A DNA stretch of 64,000 nt from Plenodomus lindquistii (taxonomy: Eukaryota > Ascomycota > Dothideomycetes > Pleosporales > Leptosphaeriaceae), in the NCBI GenBank assembly GCA_025504975.1, contig JANUWI010000012.1, forward strand, positions 310,001 through 374,000, written 5' to 3'. This document shows, one piece after another, positions 11,263-23,406 of this stretch. The first letter of the stretch is position 1. Each line of letters starts with the position of its first letter. The notes beneath the pieces were generated by a model that saw only the letters and a list, made by a program, of their open reading frames with translations, searched no databases and was not told the DNA's origin. The position numbers and the translations under genes were made by a program.

Positions 11263-11792
11263 GTTGGCTGTTTCTTTCGCTGTCGGCGCACTACTAACTA
11301 CGAACCACGAACTGCATTGCATTGATCTTCGGCGTTTCTTCTTGCCATCAAGCTGATACCCTCTCAGCGAAAAGTCTCCATGTATAGTACCAATTTATGT
11401 GTCAATACCACCTTTCTCTTGTCTTTCACGGTTTCAGCCACTTGATGTTTGACAGTGTGCATTCAGTCGCAAGAAGAGGCGTGCAAAAAGCAGTGAAGTG
11501 GTGGAAGAAAATGCCCTTGAACATTTGGCAAGCTTCTTCCCTTGGCAGCAAACGCTCTAGTTCCTCCTAGGTTCCCGTTTCATCCGCTATACCACCTCGC
11601 AGAATCATGCGACATGTCTTCTCCCCACCCCCCAATCATGTAGCCTTATGCTAACCATCTAGTGCCCCGTATCGCTCAAGAAGAGAGTGATATACCAAGA
11701 GAGACTCAACAACCTCCCCAAACCCAAACAACAAGACACAAAAGTAAAGCACCAACACCACAAACCCCCCAAAAGTTCTCAAAGCGTACCTC
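11263..11792. other. Convergent intergenic stretch
   Basis: 3' flanks of the HPP gene (plus) and of the unknown gene at 11793 (minus). From 11690 to 11790 the sequence is A- and C-rich. No gene or repeat recognised. Confidence 0.4.
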
Positions 11793-12473
11793 TCAAATCA
11801 ACTCCGTATACGATCCATCCGGCAGCCTAGTCTGCACCACAGGATACAAAGCCTCCGAATCCCGCAACACCTCTTCCGCTCTCTCCTGGTCGTCCTCCCA
11901 CAAATACCCAACTACGTCCCTTATAAAATACCTCATGCGCAGCTTATAATCATCCTCCATCCACGTCAACGTACTCTTACACGCATCCTGCGCCTGCTCA
12001 CCCTGCGCATTGCACAACTGTCCCCAAACATCTAGCCGGCGTTGCCCTTCGTCCTGGATATACTGGAGCCGTTCGTCGTAGAGCGTGAGCACGCAGGTAT
12101 ACACATCTAGCCGCGTTGCGTCGCGCCGAGTATGAGTAAGAGTGCCAGAAGGTGGAGTCTGGAGGTGTAGCAGGAGCTGCGCTCTTGCATTGGAGAGGGA
12201 GACTTGCTGGCGGTTTGTCTGCGTGCGGTCTTTGTAGAGGTCTTGGGTGCGGGTGCGGATCTCGGGGTCGAGGGGGGGATCGAGGTACCAGGTTTGGTAT
12301 GTGGGGTTGATTGTAGAGGGTGTGTAGAGGGCGAGGGTAAGCTGGTAGTCGGTTTCGACTGACTGTGCGGCTTCGGTGGTGGGGGTGGAGGATGGCGGGG
12401 CCATGGCCACGGGCGAGGTGCCGGGTCCTGGTGTTGATGGACGGGGCGTGGGGGGGCGGGGCGGTTTTGTCAT
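11793..12473 (-). CDS. Hypothetical protein, unrecognised
   Basis: A single 226-codon frame. The first ~40 residues are rich in Pro, Ser and Thr and likely disordered. The remainder is hydrophilic with helical character and several Trp and Tyr residues: ETDYQLTLALY, QTWYLDPPLDPEIR, LYDERLQYIQDEGQRRLDVWGQLCN, TWMEDDYKLRMRYFIRDVVGYLWEDD. No signal peptide or membrane segment is seen. The length, the single strong start and the balanced composition argue for a real protein. I do not recognise a family, and it may be lineage-restricted. Confidence 0.65.
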   Translation of the reverse strand: MTKPPRPPTPRPSTPGPGTSPVAMAPPSSTPTTEAAQSVETDYQLTLALYTPSTINPTYQTWYLDPPLDPEIRTRTQDLYKDRTQTNRQQVSLSNARAQLLLHLQTPPSGTLTHTRRDATRLDVYTCVLTLYDERLQYIQDEGQRRLDVWGQLCNAQGEQAQDACKSTLTWMEDDYKLRMRYFIRDVVGYLWEDDQERAEEVLRDSEALYPVVQTRLPDGSYTELI

Positions 12474-13503
12474 CCTGCTTGTGAGGTCAGAGTGTGTTGG
12501 AAGAGAGATGAGCTGCGTGGTTTGTCGTCCGGGTGTCTGTGTGGCTGCGTGCGACGGTGGTGTGGCGAGAGAAGAGAGGCTGCTGTAGGCGGAATTTAAC
12601 CTTAATATGGGACATCAAACGCACGCCATTGCCTAAATCTCTTGGCTTGGTCGTTCGAAGTGAAGGTGAAGTCGAGAGGCAAACACAGGGTGCGTCAAAG
12701 CGCCTGGTCTTGAGACCGTACTGCCATGACGTCTTCGTCCCTACGTGTGCTCGTGGGAGTAGGTGTCTTAAAATGATATCTTCAGCAATTGCAGGACAAT
12801 AGAAACACAAAGGTTGGGTTTGGTAACTTCCTCATCTCAAGCCCAACGTACCCTAATGCTCGTGTAGCAACGTCACGCACTTCAAGGCATCACAACACCA
12901 TCACTACGAAGGAGCTCGTGTTTTGTTGTGTCCCCATCTCAAGTTGATCGCACGACGCGTGAGCCTATACAGCGCCAGGGAGATAACAAAAACACGCAGG
13001 TAAAGTAAACAATTGTATTAATAACCCCTAGAGAATACACGCAGTATGTAAGGACTTTAAGCCTTGATCTTAGTGCGTTGTTGTGGCTACGGCGGACAGC
13101 GATTATAACGGAGGTGACTAAATAAATACGAGCTCTATCGTATCAAGACGACTTTTGAATCAACCACTCATGATTTCAAGCAAACGCATCCACCGCGTTG
13201 AGCTTACACATTATCTATATGCTCGAAAGTAAATAATACACATCCCCATTCCCATTCTCATCCCCGTTATCATGAAAAGGGAACACACAGTGCGTGTCGC
13301 GCCGTGTTCAGTTTCCGAGTACGCCGATGTGATCGTAAACTCCGTGATCCATGCTAGATCGGGGTATCAAAATGAGACGAAGGAAATGTTGCCATGTAGT
13401 TCTGTTAAATATGGCAAAGGAAAAGCGGTCGTGATGTACGAAATGAAAACTTTCAAACGTAGCAACAAAGGCGCGGATGTGTAGATTGTCGATATGGATG
13501 TCG
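12474..13503. other. Intergenic stretch with a MITE copy
   Basis: Holds the terminal-inverted-repeat element at 12907-13140. The rest shows no gene; open frames at 12487-12810 and 13272-13484 have no recognisable features. Confidence 0.45.
12907..13140. mobile_element. MITE-like element copy 2 (TA target duplication)
   Basis: 234 bp flanked by TA at 12905-12906 and 13141-13142. The left end reads CGAAGGAGCTCGTGTTTTGT and the right end, reverse-complemented, CGATAGAGCTCGTATTTATT. It has the same orientation as copy 1 and shares its interior, including TGTGTCCCCAT, GAGCCTATA with CAGGGAG, and AGAGAATACACG. No coding capacity. Confidence 0.75.
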
Positions 13504-16500
13504 TCAGGACATGCCAAAAAGGTACCTCAGCTCGCGAGCATTGAGATGCGTCAGTCTCTTCGATGTTTGTTCGTCCAGCGCGGCGCCGATAATCTCGCGC
13601 TTCTTGTCCTGAAGAGTGCAAATGCGATCTTCGACTGTCTCAGGGACGAGAACACGGTGGACGGTGACTTCACGCGGCTGAGGCATGCGGTGAGCACGAT
13701 CGACAGCCTGGTCTTCGATGAAGGGGTTCCAGAAAGGGTCGAGGACGATAACCTGGGACGCTTTCCAGAGGTTAAGACCCGCGTTACCAGCTTTGAGGGA
13801 AACAAGCATGACGTTCTCTTTAGGGTCATCCATGAACGCGTTGACGGCGTCGGCGCGCTCGTCCATTTTCATGCTTCCATCGTAGCGCTGGTAACGAATC
13901 CTTCTCTGCGACAAAGGAATCTCGACAAGGTCTAATAGTGAAGTGAACTGTGAGAAGATAAGCGTCTTTTCAGTCGGGTCGTTTTCGGTGATCGCGGTGA
14001 GCAGCTCAACAGTCCGCTCGATTTTTGCGGACGGGACGTAGGTCTTTTCCAGACGACGGAGATACTTCCTCTTGGCAGCTTTGTTGCGTAGAGACTCCTT
14101 CTTGAGTTGAGCAAGTGTCTTCTTAGGCGCGGCACGTGCTTTTCCCTTGCCCTTGCCCTTGCCCTTGCCCTTACTTTTGCGGCTCTTGGACTTCTTCTCG
14201 GCCTTGACGTTAGAGTTCCTTGGACTGCTGACCTCCGAACCTTCTGCCTTAACAAGGTCAAAATCTTCGTCGTCATCCTCATCACCATCGTCAGGCTCCT
14301 CTTCCTCGTCTGAAACAACGAAGCCAGCAAGATCGCCTTTCTCGTTCACGTCCTCGTCTCCGTCCTCATCCTCAGTCTCGGAATCGGAATCGGAATTTAA
14401 GTCAACAGCTCCATCCTCTTCCTCGTCTTCATCGTCAACATCGGACGCATCAAGCTTCTCGGGGGAGTGGACCTTGCAAAAGTGCTTGTAATCAGTGATG
14501 AGCTTAGCGTGTAGCTCCCCGCGACAGTGTGGGCACTTCGCAGCTCGGACACCCTCCTCGTCAAGCATTTGGCGAGCGGGATCGACCAGCTTCTGTACAC
14601 ACTCGCCACAAGCTGTGTGTCCACAGGGAATGATGATGGTAGGATTGGGATCTGCCTCCAAGCAAATTGGGCACTCAAATGAGTCGAATGCCTTCAGTCT
14701 GGCAACGACGTCGATTTCAAGGTGACGTGCGCGCTCGAGCAGGTCGTCTTCATCAATACCCTCAGTTGCAGGCTGACTCAAATCCTTGATCAGGTGAGGG
14801 TGACAACAAGCTTGGCGAAGTCTCAGTAAGAGGACCAGAACGTTGGCATAATTGGCTACAAGAGTAATCAGCAATGCTGCGTGAAGAAGTGATATGCGCA
14901 GATACGCGGGACGGGATCAACTTACCTGCGACAGAGTTCCTGTCCAAGTACTTGTTCATCTGCAACTGAGACTTCGTCTCGAGCGCCTTGTACAACTCGT
15001 GCTCCGCATCGCTGAACTCGACAGTGGCTGAAGCGGTATGTTTGGGTGGAATAGTGCAAACTTCCTGGCCATCGACCTTCGAACTCTTCTGACGCCGAAG
15101 CATGATCGATCGGAGAAGAACCTGAACACGGCTCATCGCCTTCTTTCGGGTGGCTGGGTGCTGATGCTTCACGGGCTGTGCTCAAGTCAGTACAGAGGGC
15201 TTCGCCAGTTGAGAACAGCGAATCACGTACCTTCCCAATATCCGAATTGAACTTAGTCCAGTCGCTGTAGGGGGCAACCTTCAGGAAGCGGAGCAAAGGA
15301 TACAGCTCATCCACAGAGTTCATCATGGGCGTACCTGTCATGCACAAGCGATGACGTGCCTGCAGATCAGCAGCAGCCTTTGAAGACTTTGCGTTTCGGT
15401 TCTTGATGTTATGCGCCTCATCGATGATAACCCGATACCACATGCATTCACGCCCCAACAACGCAAGCTTATCCTTGACTTTTCGCTTGAAGCGAGGGTT
15501 GTTCATCTCCTGCTGAACATATGCTGACTCCTTGCGAGTCTCCTTCTGTTTGAATTCCGAGGTAAGTGTACCAAAGGTGGTTAGTACGACGTCGTATGTG
15601 CGAAGGCGACTGAAGTCTACATTTTTACCGTTGCCATGGTACAGATATACAGTAAAACCATGTCGAACATGAATGTGGCGTTCGATCTCTTTCTCCCACT
15701 GGCGCATCAGTGCAACAGGTGCAATGATGAGTGTCGTCTTGCATCGAGGGTCTTGCGAGCGATTCGCGCACATGAGTGAGAGCGCTTGCACGGTCTTGCC
15801 CAAACCCATCTCGTCAGCGAGAATGCCACCTTTGGCGTTACCACGCTCCATCTTGAGCAACCACGTCAGACCGATCTTTTGATACTCTTTCAAGACACAT
15901 GTCATGATCGCCGGTGTGGGTTCTCGATCCTCTGGGGTTTCGCCGTCGTCGTGTATGTTGTCGAAGAGCTTCTCAATGGCATCGGCCTCCACACCCGAGA
16001 GCGGGAACTCGCCATAATCCTCTGAATCCGTCTCGGCTGCCCAGGGTGGCCGCTCGGGACCCGGATAGTAAGGTACCTCACGTTTCATGAGGTCGAATGC
16101 GTTCTGGAGCTCTGGCTGTGGCTGCTGCTGTGGGTTCGGTTGCTGGAAACCATAGCCCCCACCAGGTGCGGTTGGCTGTATCATGAAAGCAGCCAGCTCG
16201 TCTATACCCATCCACTCCTGATTGAACGCATCGGCTCGATTGGCAAGGCTACCAACATCTTGCGTTTGTGCTCCATAAGCATATATGTCCTGTGCCTGGT
16301 AAGCATTCCCGTCTTGTCCCCGATACGCATTTTCGAGCTCGGGGAAAGGATCTGGCGTGGGTGGATTCGACTCTGTGAGATCGTAATATGCGGGTCCTGC
16401 AGTGAGATCTACGACGGCGTTTGACTGTGAGCGAGTCGGTAGCGCCTGCTGATACGCCATTTCCGCGGGAGACCTCGGTGTAATCGGACTGGGCTGTCCG

Positions 16501-16814
16501 CTGACACGCTTGGGCTCGGGCCATTCGGCTTCAAGGCTGTGTTTGCGATTCATGACAGGAAGTTCCTGTTGGTAGCCGGGTAGCTGCAATGCATCGTGAT
16601 CCTGAGGCGGCGTTTGCATACTGTAGTGGCCTGACGGGCCGGCCGTTGCCTCTAGCTGCCGGGCCTCTGCAACGCGCCGGTGGAGATCTTGCAGGACCAA
16701 CTCGTAGTATGAGACGTCAATCGACTCTGCAGAGTTGACGACCGAAGTGATGGCTTCAATGTATCCTTCCAGCTCAGTCACGGTCTGCTGGGGAGCCGAA
16801 GTTTGCGTGTCCAT
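13504..16814 (-). CDS. SNF2-family ATPase with RING finger, Uls1-like
   Basis: Exons 16814-15231, 15175-14926 and 14855-13504 (introns 55 and 70 nt) give 1061 aa. Visible in order: two SUMO-interaction-like motifs (VVDLT at 134-138, YYDLT just after), the Walker A loop DEMGLGKT at 334-341, the DEAH box in VIIDEAHNIKN at about 465, a C3HC4 RING (CPICLEADPNP, CGHTACGECV, CPHCRGEL) at about 670-725, a long acidic stretch with a KG-repeat basic patch, and the second helicase lobe (FSQFTSLLDL, VLDPFWNPFIEDQAVDRAHR). RING inserted between the lobes is shared with Rad5, Rad16 and Uls1; lack of a HIRAN domain and presence of SIM-like motifs favour Uls1, a SUMO-targeted translocase acting on chromatin. 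Confidence 0.9.
14143..14172. repeat. Hexanucleotide coding repeat (GGGCAA on the minus strand)
   Basis: About five tandem copies of a 6-bp unit inside the SNF2 gene, encoding alternating Gly and Lys on the minus strand. It forms part of a basic low-complexity patch between the RING and the second helicase lobe. Copy number could vary between strains. Confidence 0.8.
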
Positions 16815-18195
16815 GGCGAGGTGCCCACCCGCTGGGATGCCAGCCTAGGAGCAGACCTCAGGGTGCAGGTGAACGAGATGGGACGGCTAGGCCGGGCGGC
16901 AGCCAGCTCTATGAAGCAGGCAAAGTCGTGGGGGCGGTGGAGGCTTCGCGGGATGACGGCAAGCGGCGGCGCCGTTATATAGTCGTGGAGAGGTTGTCTG
17001 CACTGTGAAAGGAGGGTGAAGGGTGAAGATTCTGAAGCGAGTGTGGGACAATCAACGGTGAGTACATGTACCAGGCTGCCACCGTGCCTGCCGTGCCCGG
17101 GTGGCGAGTGCCTCGACCTGGTGAAAAGAGGCAGTCGCAATCACGGACGCGACGCGCAGCGCAGATGACGATGCTTCTGCGCGAGACCGAGCAGACAGCG
17201 GACACAGCAAGCAACGGACTCGCGGAGAAGGTCAAAGAACCTGCTCCACCGGGGGACTGCACTTCCATCTGAAGGCCATGACATCGATTGGTAGCCTGGC
17301 GGTGGGGGTTGAGGTCGAGTAGAGGGACTGACACGTCTGGTTGCGCCTTCCATTATCGATAGGCTCGAGATGACTGCTTAGCCGGCCGGACAGCGCCCCA
17401 TGAAGCCAATAGCGGCCATGGGGGCTGATTACAGCTGCCACACAAGGCGTTCTCTGCTGGGTGGGAATGCGCTGAGCTGGCCGCACGGCTGAACAGCTGA
17501 GGTTTCTCGCTATCCTTCCGGTGAATGGAGCAAACACGCACTGGGCCCATCTGCTGTGCAACGACGTCAACCGTGGCGCGTGCGCCCATCGCCAACTCCA
17601 CTCGCTCGCCCGCGGCTTCTAGTGAGTCAGTGACAGCAGCTGCAGGCGCGTGGCGGTCAACATCAGACATGCTTGTCGTCACCAGCGTCGCCTATCACGT
17701 TCAGCAGGAGGCTAGTAGACTAGATTCATGGTAGGTAATAGAGGCGCGCGCGAATAAACGGCTGTTGATAAGTGAAGATCATTCTCAGCTGAGCGCAAAA
17801 GCAACCAAGGCCAGACATCGGTACCCAGCACTCCACGATAGTATCAAGCCGACGATGATAACTCCCAAAATGCAATGAGTTACGTAAAAAGAATACAGAG
17901 TAGGGATGGGAGAAGATAAAAGTCCCTCTGTTCTGCCTCTTCTCCATCAAACTGTCCATCCTGGATATTCTTATAACGCCAATATCGAGCCCCTCAATCC
18001 AAACAACTCTTGTTCATGTGAAACATGCTTTACCTGTTCCTGCGCACTGGTTGCACAGGCGGTATGGGTATCCGCTAAATCAGACGTGGTGCTGTTGGTC
18101 CAAAAGAGTCGGCTCACTCCAGCCTTCTCCTCTTCCTTGGCGAGGTTCAGCTACTGTGGCTGCGAAGTAACAGCTGGATCTGTCAGGAATTTAAC
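16815..18195. other. Intergenic stretch between the Uls1-like gene and the histidine kinase
   Basis: Upstream region of the Uls1-like gene and 3' flank of the kinase gene, both on the minus strand. No further gene or repeat was recognised in either direction. Confidence 0.45.
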
Positions 18196-21100
18196 TTACA
18201 ACGACGAGGATAAGGAACGTACTCTCTCGACAGTGCCATTATCCGTCTGATCCACTGCTAGTAGTCTTGGGCTATCAGCCCCACCCCGCTCAGTGAATCC
18301 CCTGGTCTCAAGTTGCGGGCGCTTCTTAGCGCTAGGACTAGAACTGCCAGGTAACTGGAGGTCGGGCAAATGGTCTCGCGCGACATGAGTGCCACCGCCG
18401 AGGGTAGCACAGCGGAGTATCGTTTGGATGAGCTGGTTCTGACGCAGAGGCTTCGAGAGGTAGTCCTAGACAAATCAATTAGTATGCTAATAACATGGGA
18501 ATGATGCACCTAGCTTACATCCATTTGGGCTGCGAGACACTTCTCGCGATCGCCAACCATTGCGTGAGCAGTCAAGGCGATGACTGCTGTCGAGGGGATG
18601 CCATTCTCACGTTCCCACTCGCGAATCTTCGCAGTTGCTTCGAAACCACCCTGTATTGGTTAGCACATCGTTCGCATACTACTTTGGATTCAGCTTACCA
18701 TCACAGGCATTTGCACATCCATCAGCACGCAGTCGTAGCGCTTTTTCTGGATGTGCTCAAACGCCTCAAGACCGTTGTTGGCCACCGTCACCCGGTGATG
18801 GTACTTTTCTAGAATTCTCACTGCGAGCTTTTGATTGACGGCATTGTCTTCGGCAAGGAGGATGTTGAATGACTTTGAGTGGTCGGAGACCAGTGGCGCA
18901 GCCCGGCCATCGAGAGCCGGAATGAGCGCGTTGCCCAGATCGATTGGCAGACAAGGTGTAGTCATGTAACTGGAAATGCCATTCTCGAGCGCGGATCGTA
19001 AGCTGACAGTGATGTGCGGTGTAAGCATGACAAGCGGTATATACTTGAAACGCTCTGCAATCCTGAGCTCTCGCGCTGTCCTCTCGTTATCGACAATGAC
19101 ACAGTCAAAAGGCATATCTGCCTTGGTGGCCGTGTCGGGCACCTCGTCCACTCCCTTGACCACCATAGGTACAAGTTCGAGAGCCTGGAGATGATCGATG
19201 ATTTGCTCCGAAAAGTGGGTGTTTCCCTGATCGACGAATAGGACAGAGTGACCCTTATACGCCATGAGTTGAGGCTGGATCGCAGCGACCTCGGGCTTTC
19301 CAAGTCGCACTCGACATGTGAAGTAGAAGACGCTGCCCTTGCCAAAGTTGGATTCGACCCACATGCGGCCACCCATCAAAGAAACCAGCCGCTTGGAGAT
19401 GGAGAGACCCAGACCAGTACCACCGAATTTTCGTGTTGTTGATCCGTCCGCCTGCTGGAATGTGTCGAAGATGAGGTTGAGCTTGTCGCCACGGATGCCT
19501 ATGCCAGTGTCCGATACAGCAAACTGGAACACGTACTCGTCTTGACCACACTCCTGGTCCTCCGCCATGGAGATCGCAACCTTGACCTCACCAAGCTCAG
19601 TGAACTTGATAGCGTTGCCAACCAAGTTGAGAATGATTTGTCGTAACCTGAAGGAGTCGCCAATAACGTAGTCCGGTACCTTGTAGTTGACGTCGTACGC
19701 GAGGTTCAATTTCCGCTCGTTAGCCCTGGACGCGAGTGACTTGAGCGCATTAAATATTGTCCCCCTCATCGAGAACGGGATCTCCTCCATGACCATGCGG
19801 TTCGCTTCGATCTTCGAAATGTCGAGAATATCATCGATGATCGTAAGTAATTGACCCGCCAAGTTATGCACAATGGTCAACATCTCACGCTGCGCATGCG
19901 TCAGGTCTGTGTCCAGCGTCAACTGCGTCATTCCGATGATCCCGTTCATAGGCGTTCTGATCTCGTGGGACATGTTCGCCAAGAATTCTGACTTTGTTTT
20001 GTTGGCGAGCTCGGCAGCCTCCCTGGCGGCTGTATTGCGCTGTATGGACTCACGCAAACTGGCCACCATCTGATTGATCTTGCGCTTCAGCTCGTCCATC
20101 TCGCCTGATGCCTCGACGGTGATTTGCGTGAATTTGCCCTCCATGGCTGCGTTGGTGATGTCGCCAAAAGCTCGCACTTGTGAGGTGAGGTTCTGGGCCA
20201 TGGTGTTGACGTCCGTGGTGATTTCCTTCCATCGTCCGTCAATGTCTCGAACATCGGCCTGACCACCCATTTTGCCATCAACACCGACATCGCGAGCGAC
20301 ACGTTTTACGGCAAGGGACCATTCATCGAGCCTCATAACCATGTCGTTGACGGTGTCCTTCAGCAGGCGTATCTCTCCCTCGGCGTCTACGTGTACTCTC
20401 CTACTCATGTCTCCCTTGGCAATCGCTTGTGTGACTTCTGAAATACTTCGCACCTGCAGCGTGAGGTTCTGAGCCATCGTGTTGACATTGTTAGTCAAAT
20501 CTTTCCATTTGCCCTCGACATTGTCGACTTGTGCTTGGCCTCCTAGGATTCCATCGGTTCCGACCTCGCGAGCGACCTTGCTAACCTCCTGTGCGAAGGT
20601 ATTCAGACGGTCTACCATGGTGTTGATGGTGATCTTGAGGGATAGGATCTCCCCTTGTACTTCGGCCTTTACTTTTCTGCTCAGGTCTCCTCGTGCAACA
20701 GCTGTAGTGACTTCTGCGATTTCTCGCACCTGCGTTGTGAGGTTCATGGCCATACCGTTCACATTTTCAGTGAGGTCTTTCCAAGTACCCTCGACATCAT
20801 GCACGGTGGCTTGTCCGCCGAGTCTTCCTTCTGATCCAACCTCTCGCGCAATCTTCGTGACCTCGTGGGCAAATTGTTGCAGTTGGTCCACCATGCGATT
20901 GATGGTGAGTTTCAAGTCCAGTATTTCACCTTTGCATTCAGCTTCAACCTTTTGGGTTAGGTTACCTTGTGCGACGGCTGTCGTCACCTGGGCTATGTCC
21001 CGCACTTGTGTCGTCAGGTTTTGCGCCATGGCGTTCACGTTGACTGTGAGCTCGTTCCACATGCCCTTCACGCCAGCAATTTCGGCCTGTCCACCAAGCT

Positions 21101-22389
21101 TTCCCTCTGTACCGACATCTCTGGCTACTTTGGTGACTTCGGTCGCGAATGATTGGAGCTGGTCTACCATGGTGTTGATGGTTTGTTGTAATTGTAGAAT
21201 TTCCCCCTTGGCAGGATACTCGATCTTTCTGCTGAGATCGCCATGGGCAACAGCGGTTGTGACGACGGCGATTTCTCGCACCTGTTGCGTGAGATTGTTG
21301 GCCATGACATTGACTACCCTTCATGTTAGCAATCAGCCCGACCGGAGAACCTCAGCCTGACGACGTACCACTATCGGTCAATTCGGCCCAAATTCCAGCA
21401 ACTCCAGGCAGATTTGCCTGGCCACCGAGTCTGCCCTCAGTACCGACTTCTCTTGCCAGGAATGTGACTTGACTGGCAAACTCTTGCAGCTGATCCACCA
21501 TGGTATTGATTGTGCGTTTAAAGAGAGTGATTTCAGGGTCCATTTCCTTGGCGTGTATCAAGACTTTCTTACTCAGATCGCCCATAGCGACTGCTGTGAC
21601 GATGGCACCGATTTCCCGTAGTGCTTTCTGGAAAGCCAGGTTTGCCTGTTGGTGTCTGAATGGGCGTGGTCAGCGTGACATGACATGTGCTAGGCTGTCG
21701 TGGGAGTTCTTACTTGCCCAGCTCCCGCTTGAGCGCTCCAATGTCTTCAATGCCGTGTTCGAATACCATGTTCTGAGTAGTGATTTGGTTCTTGACTTCG
21801 GAGGAGAGCTGTTCGATGTGTTCGCGTTGGTTCTTGATCTGAAGACGAGCACAGTTAGCAAGGGAGTGGCGTCTACCACAGGTTGGAAACATGCCTGGTC
21901 GGCTTGCTGGTTGAGATGGCTGCGGAGGTAGTTGAGCTGCTCCTCAGTCAGGGCCGCAGCAGGCTCCTCGGTGCCGCCATTTGGCTCTTTCGCTGCCAGC
22001 CAGTTGGAAACCCATTGCGCCCGCTCCTTGTTGGAGCCGCGGCGTCCGCGGCCGGGTGGGCCGTTGTTGCGTATGGCGCCCGCCGGCGTGTAGCCCAGGC
22101 TGTCCTCGGGGAAGTCCTGGGCGGGTGTGGGTGGCAGCACGCCGTGGTTCGAGGCGGCGCTGCTCTTGCGCTCGAGGAAGTCGACTCGGGCACAGAGGGC
22201 GGCGATCTGGTGCTCGAGCTCCGTCTTCTCTGCGCAGTCGGGGCCGGGCAGGGAGATGGCATTTGCAGCCGTCTCGGCGCCGTTTGCGGCAATCTGGGCG
22301 CTGAAGGAGGTTTCGCGGGCAGGGTCGTGGTGTCTGGCGATGTTGGCGATGAGAGCTGTCACGCCCGCATACGTTGCGGCGGCAGCCAT
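18196..22389 (-). CDS. nik1: Group III hybrid histidine kinase (Nik1/Os-1), poly-HAMP osmosensor
   Basis: Six exons (22389-21895, 21838-21714, 21655-21369, 21313-18699, 18650-18519, 18465-18196) give 1307 aa. Five near-complete ~92-residue HAMP units and a sixth partial one occupy about residues 200-725; each has a GDLS-like start and a LGGQA...W..LT end. Then come the phospho-acceptor box SHEIRTPMNG (His ~752), the N box LVGNAIKF, the G boxes DTGIGI and GGTGLGLS, and a receiver domain with LLAEDN and phospho-acceptor Asp ~1168 in LMDVQMP. No membrane segment: the protein should be cytoplasmic. In fungi it feeds the Ypd1-Ssk1-Hog1 pathway and is the determinant of dicarboximide and phenylpyrrole sensitivity. 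The first intron (21894-21839) needs a GC donor. Confidence 0.95.
21839..21894 (-). other. GC-AG intron in the nik1 gene
   Basis: The exon ends ...GACCAG and the intron starts GCATGT, with a GCTAACT branch site and a CTTCAG acceptor, 56 nt. Splicing here joins NQQADQ to IKNQREHIEQ in frame, as in homologues. A GT donor four bases inside would shift the frame. One in-frame GT alternative (GTGGTA, 41 nt) would insert five residues and is a weaker donor. Confidence 0.7.
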
Positions 22390-22491
22390 CGCTATGGCGG
22401 GGGCGGACTGGCGAGCGACGTGCTACTCTTGCATGGGGGACAGGGCGGGACAGGCGGGACAGGCGGTGGGTGTGGTGTGTGTGTGCAGAGG

Positions 22492-22556
22492 GCTGAGAGG
22501 CGGACTGGCTGAGAGGCGGACTGGCTGAGAGGCGGACTGGCTGGCTGGCTGGCTGC
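22492..22556. repeat. 16-bp tandem repeat running into a 4-bp repeat
   Basis: Three copies of a 16-bp unit (GCTGAGAGGCGGACTG) are followed by about four GCTG units, about 100 bp upstream of the nik1 start codon and so probably within its leader or promoter. Confidence 0.8.
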
Positions 22557-23352
22557 TGCGGTGCGGGCGAGCCGGTGAGATATGTATCTATCGCGACTCG
22601 ACTAGGGCTGGACAGACGAGGGAGGCCCCCGTAGGATGCCCGGGATGTGGCGCGAGCAGAATAGGATTGGCGGCGCGAGGGAAGGGGCGCGCGAAGTCTG
22701 GGTGGAGATTTGGGGCGCAACAACGAGCTTCACGGGGCAGCACGCGGGGATGCAGCAGAGTGGCAGCAGGAACTGCAACAAGGCACGACGACGGCGACGA
22801 CAAAAGCCAGCGGAGACACGGGCAAGGCGGTGCAACCATGTCTGGCAAGCGATCGCCGCTCAATATCTCTCCATCCCGACAAAGCCCAAAGGTCGCGCTT
22901 CATCACAGCACACACCTGTCAGTGAGGACGCTAGGCGGAAAACGCTCCACCCTGGTCCTGGGTGACGGTCTACGGTCTCCATACCACCAACGGCCAGCGT
23001 GCTCCCGCCGATACGCTTGCCTGCAGTCGAGCGTCGCCAATCTGCCGCTGGGCATGCGACTTGGAGTGTCGAGCATCCATTGTCATGGCGACTCACCACC
23101 GCCACAATCATCTCTTGTCATTTCGACCATCAATGCAAACGTATCTAGTACTGCACAGTACACCGTACCCAGGCCAATCCGGCACTCAGCCTGCCGTGGC
23201 CGACCCGCTCAAATATCCAGCCAACGTCGTCACAGGGGGCCACTACGCAGATTTCTCACCATCAACCGCTGGTGACTGCAATCAGGTGTAACCGCCTTAA
23301 CCTCCGCGGCTGCTGACCACCACATGCCTCATGGCCCAGCGAACCGTAACTG

Positions 23353-23406
23353 TGGCCGTGGCAGTGGCCGTGGCCGTGACCGTGACCGTGACCGTGACCG
23401 TGACCA
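23353..23406. repeat. Hexanucleotide microsatellite CCGTGA/CCGTGG
   Basis: About nine imperfect copies of a 6-bp unit, first CCGTGG-like and then CCGTGA, in non-coding DNA. Likely a strain-variable marker with no other visible function. Confidence 0.8.

Noticed and set aside
20479..21360. 293-codon plus-strand open frame
   Set aside because: Antisense of the HAMP repeats of nik1; its repetitive Ser/Thr/Arg content mirrors the repeat DNA.
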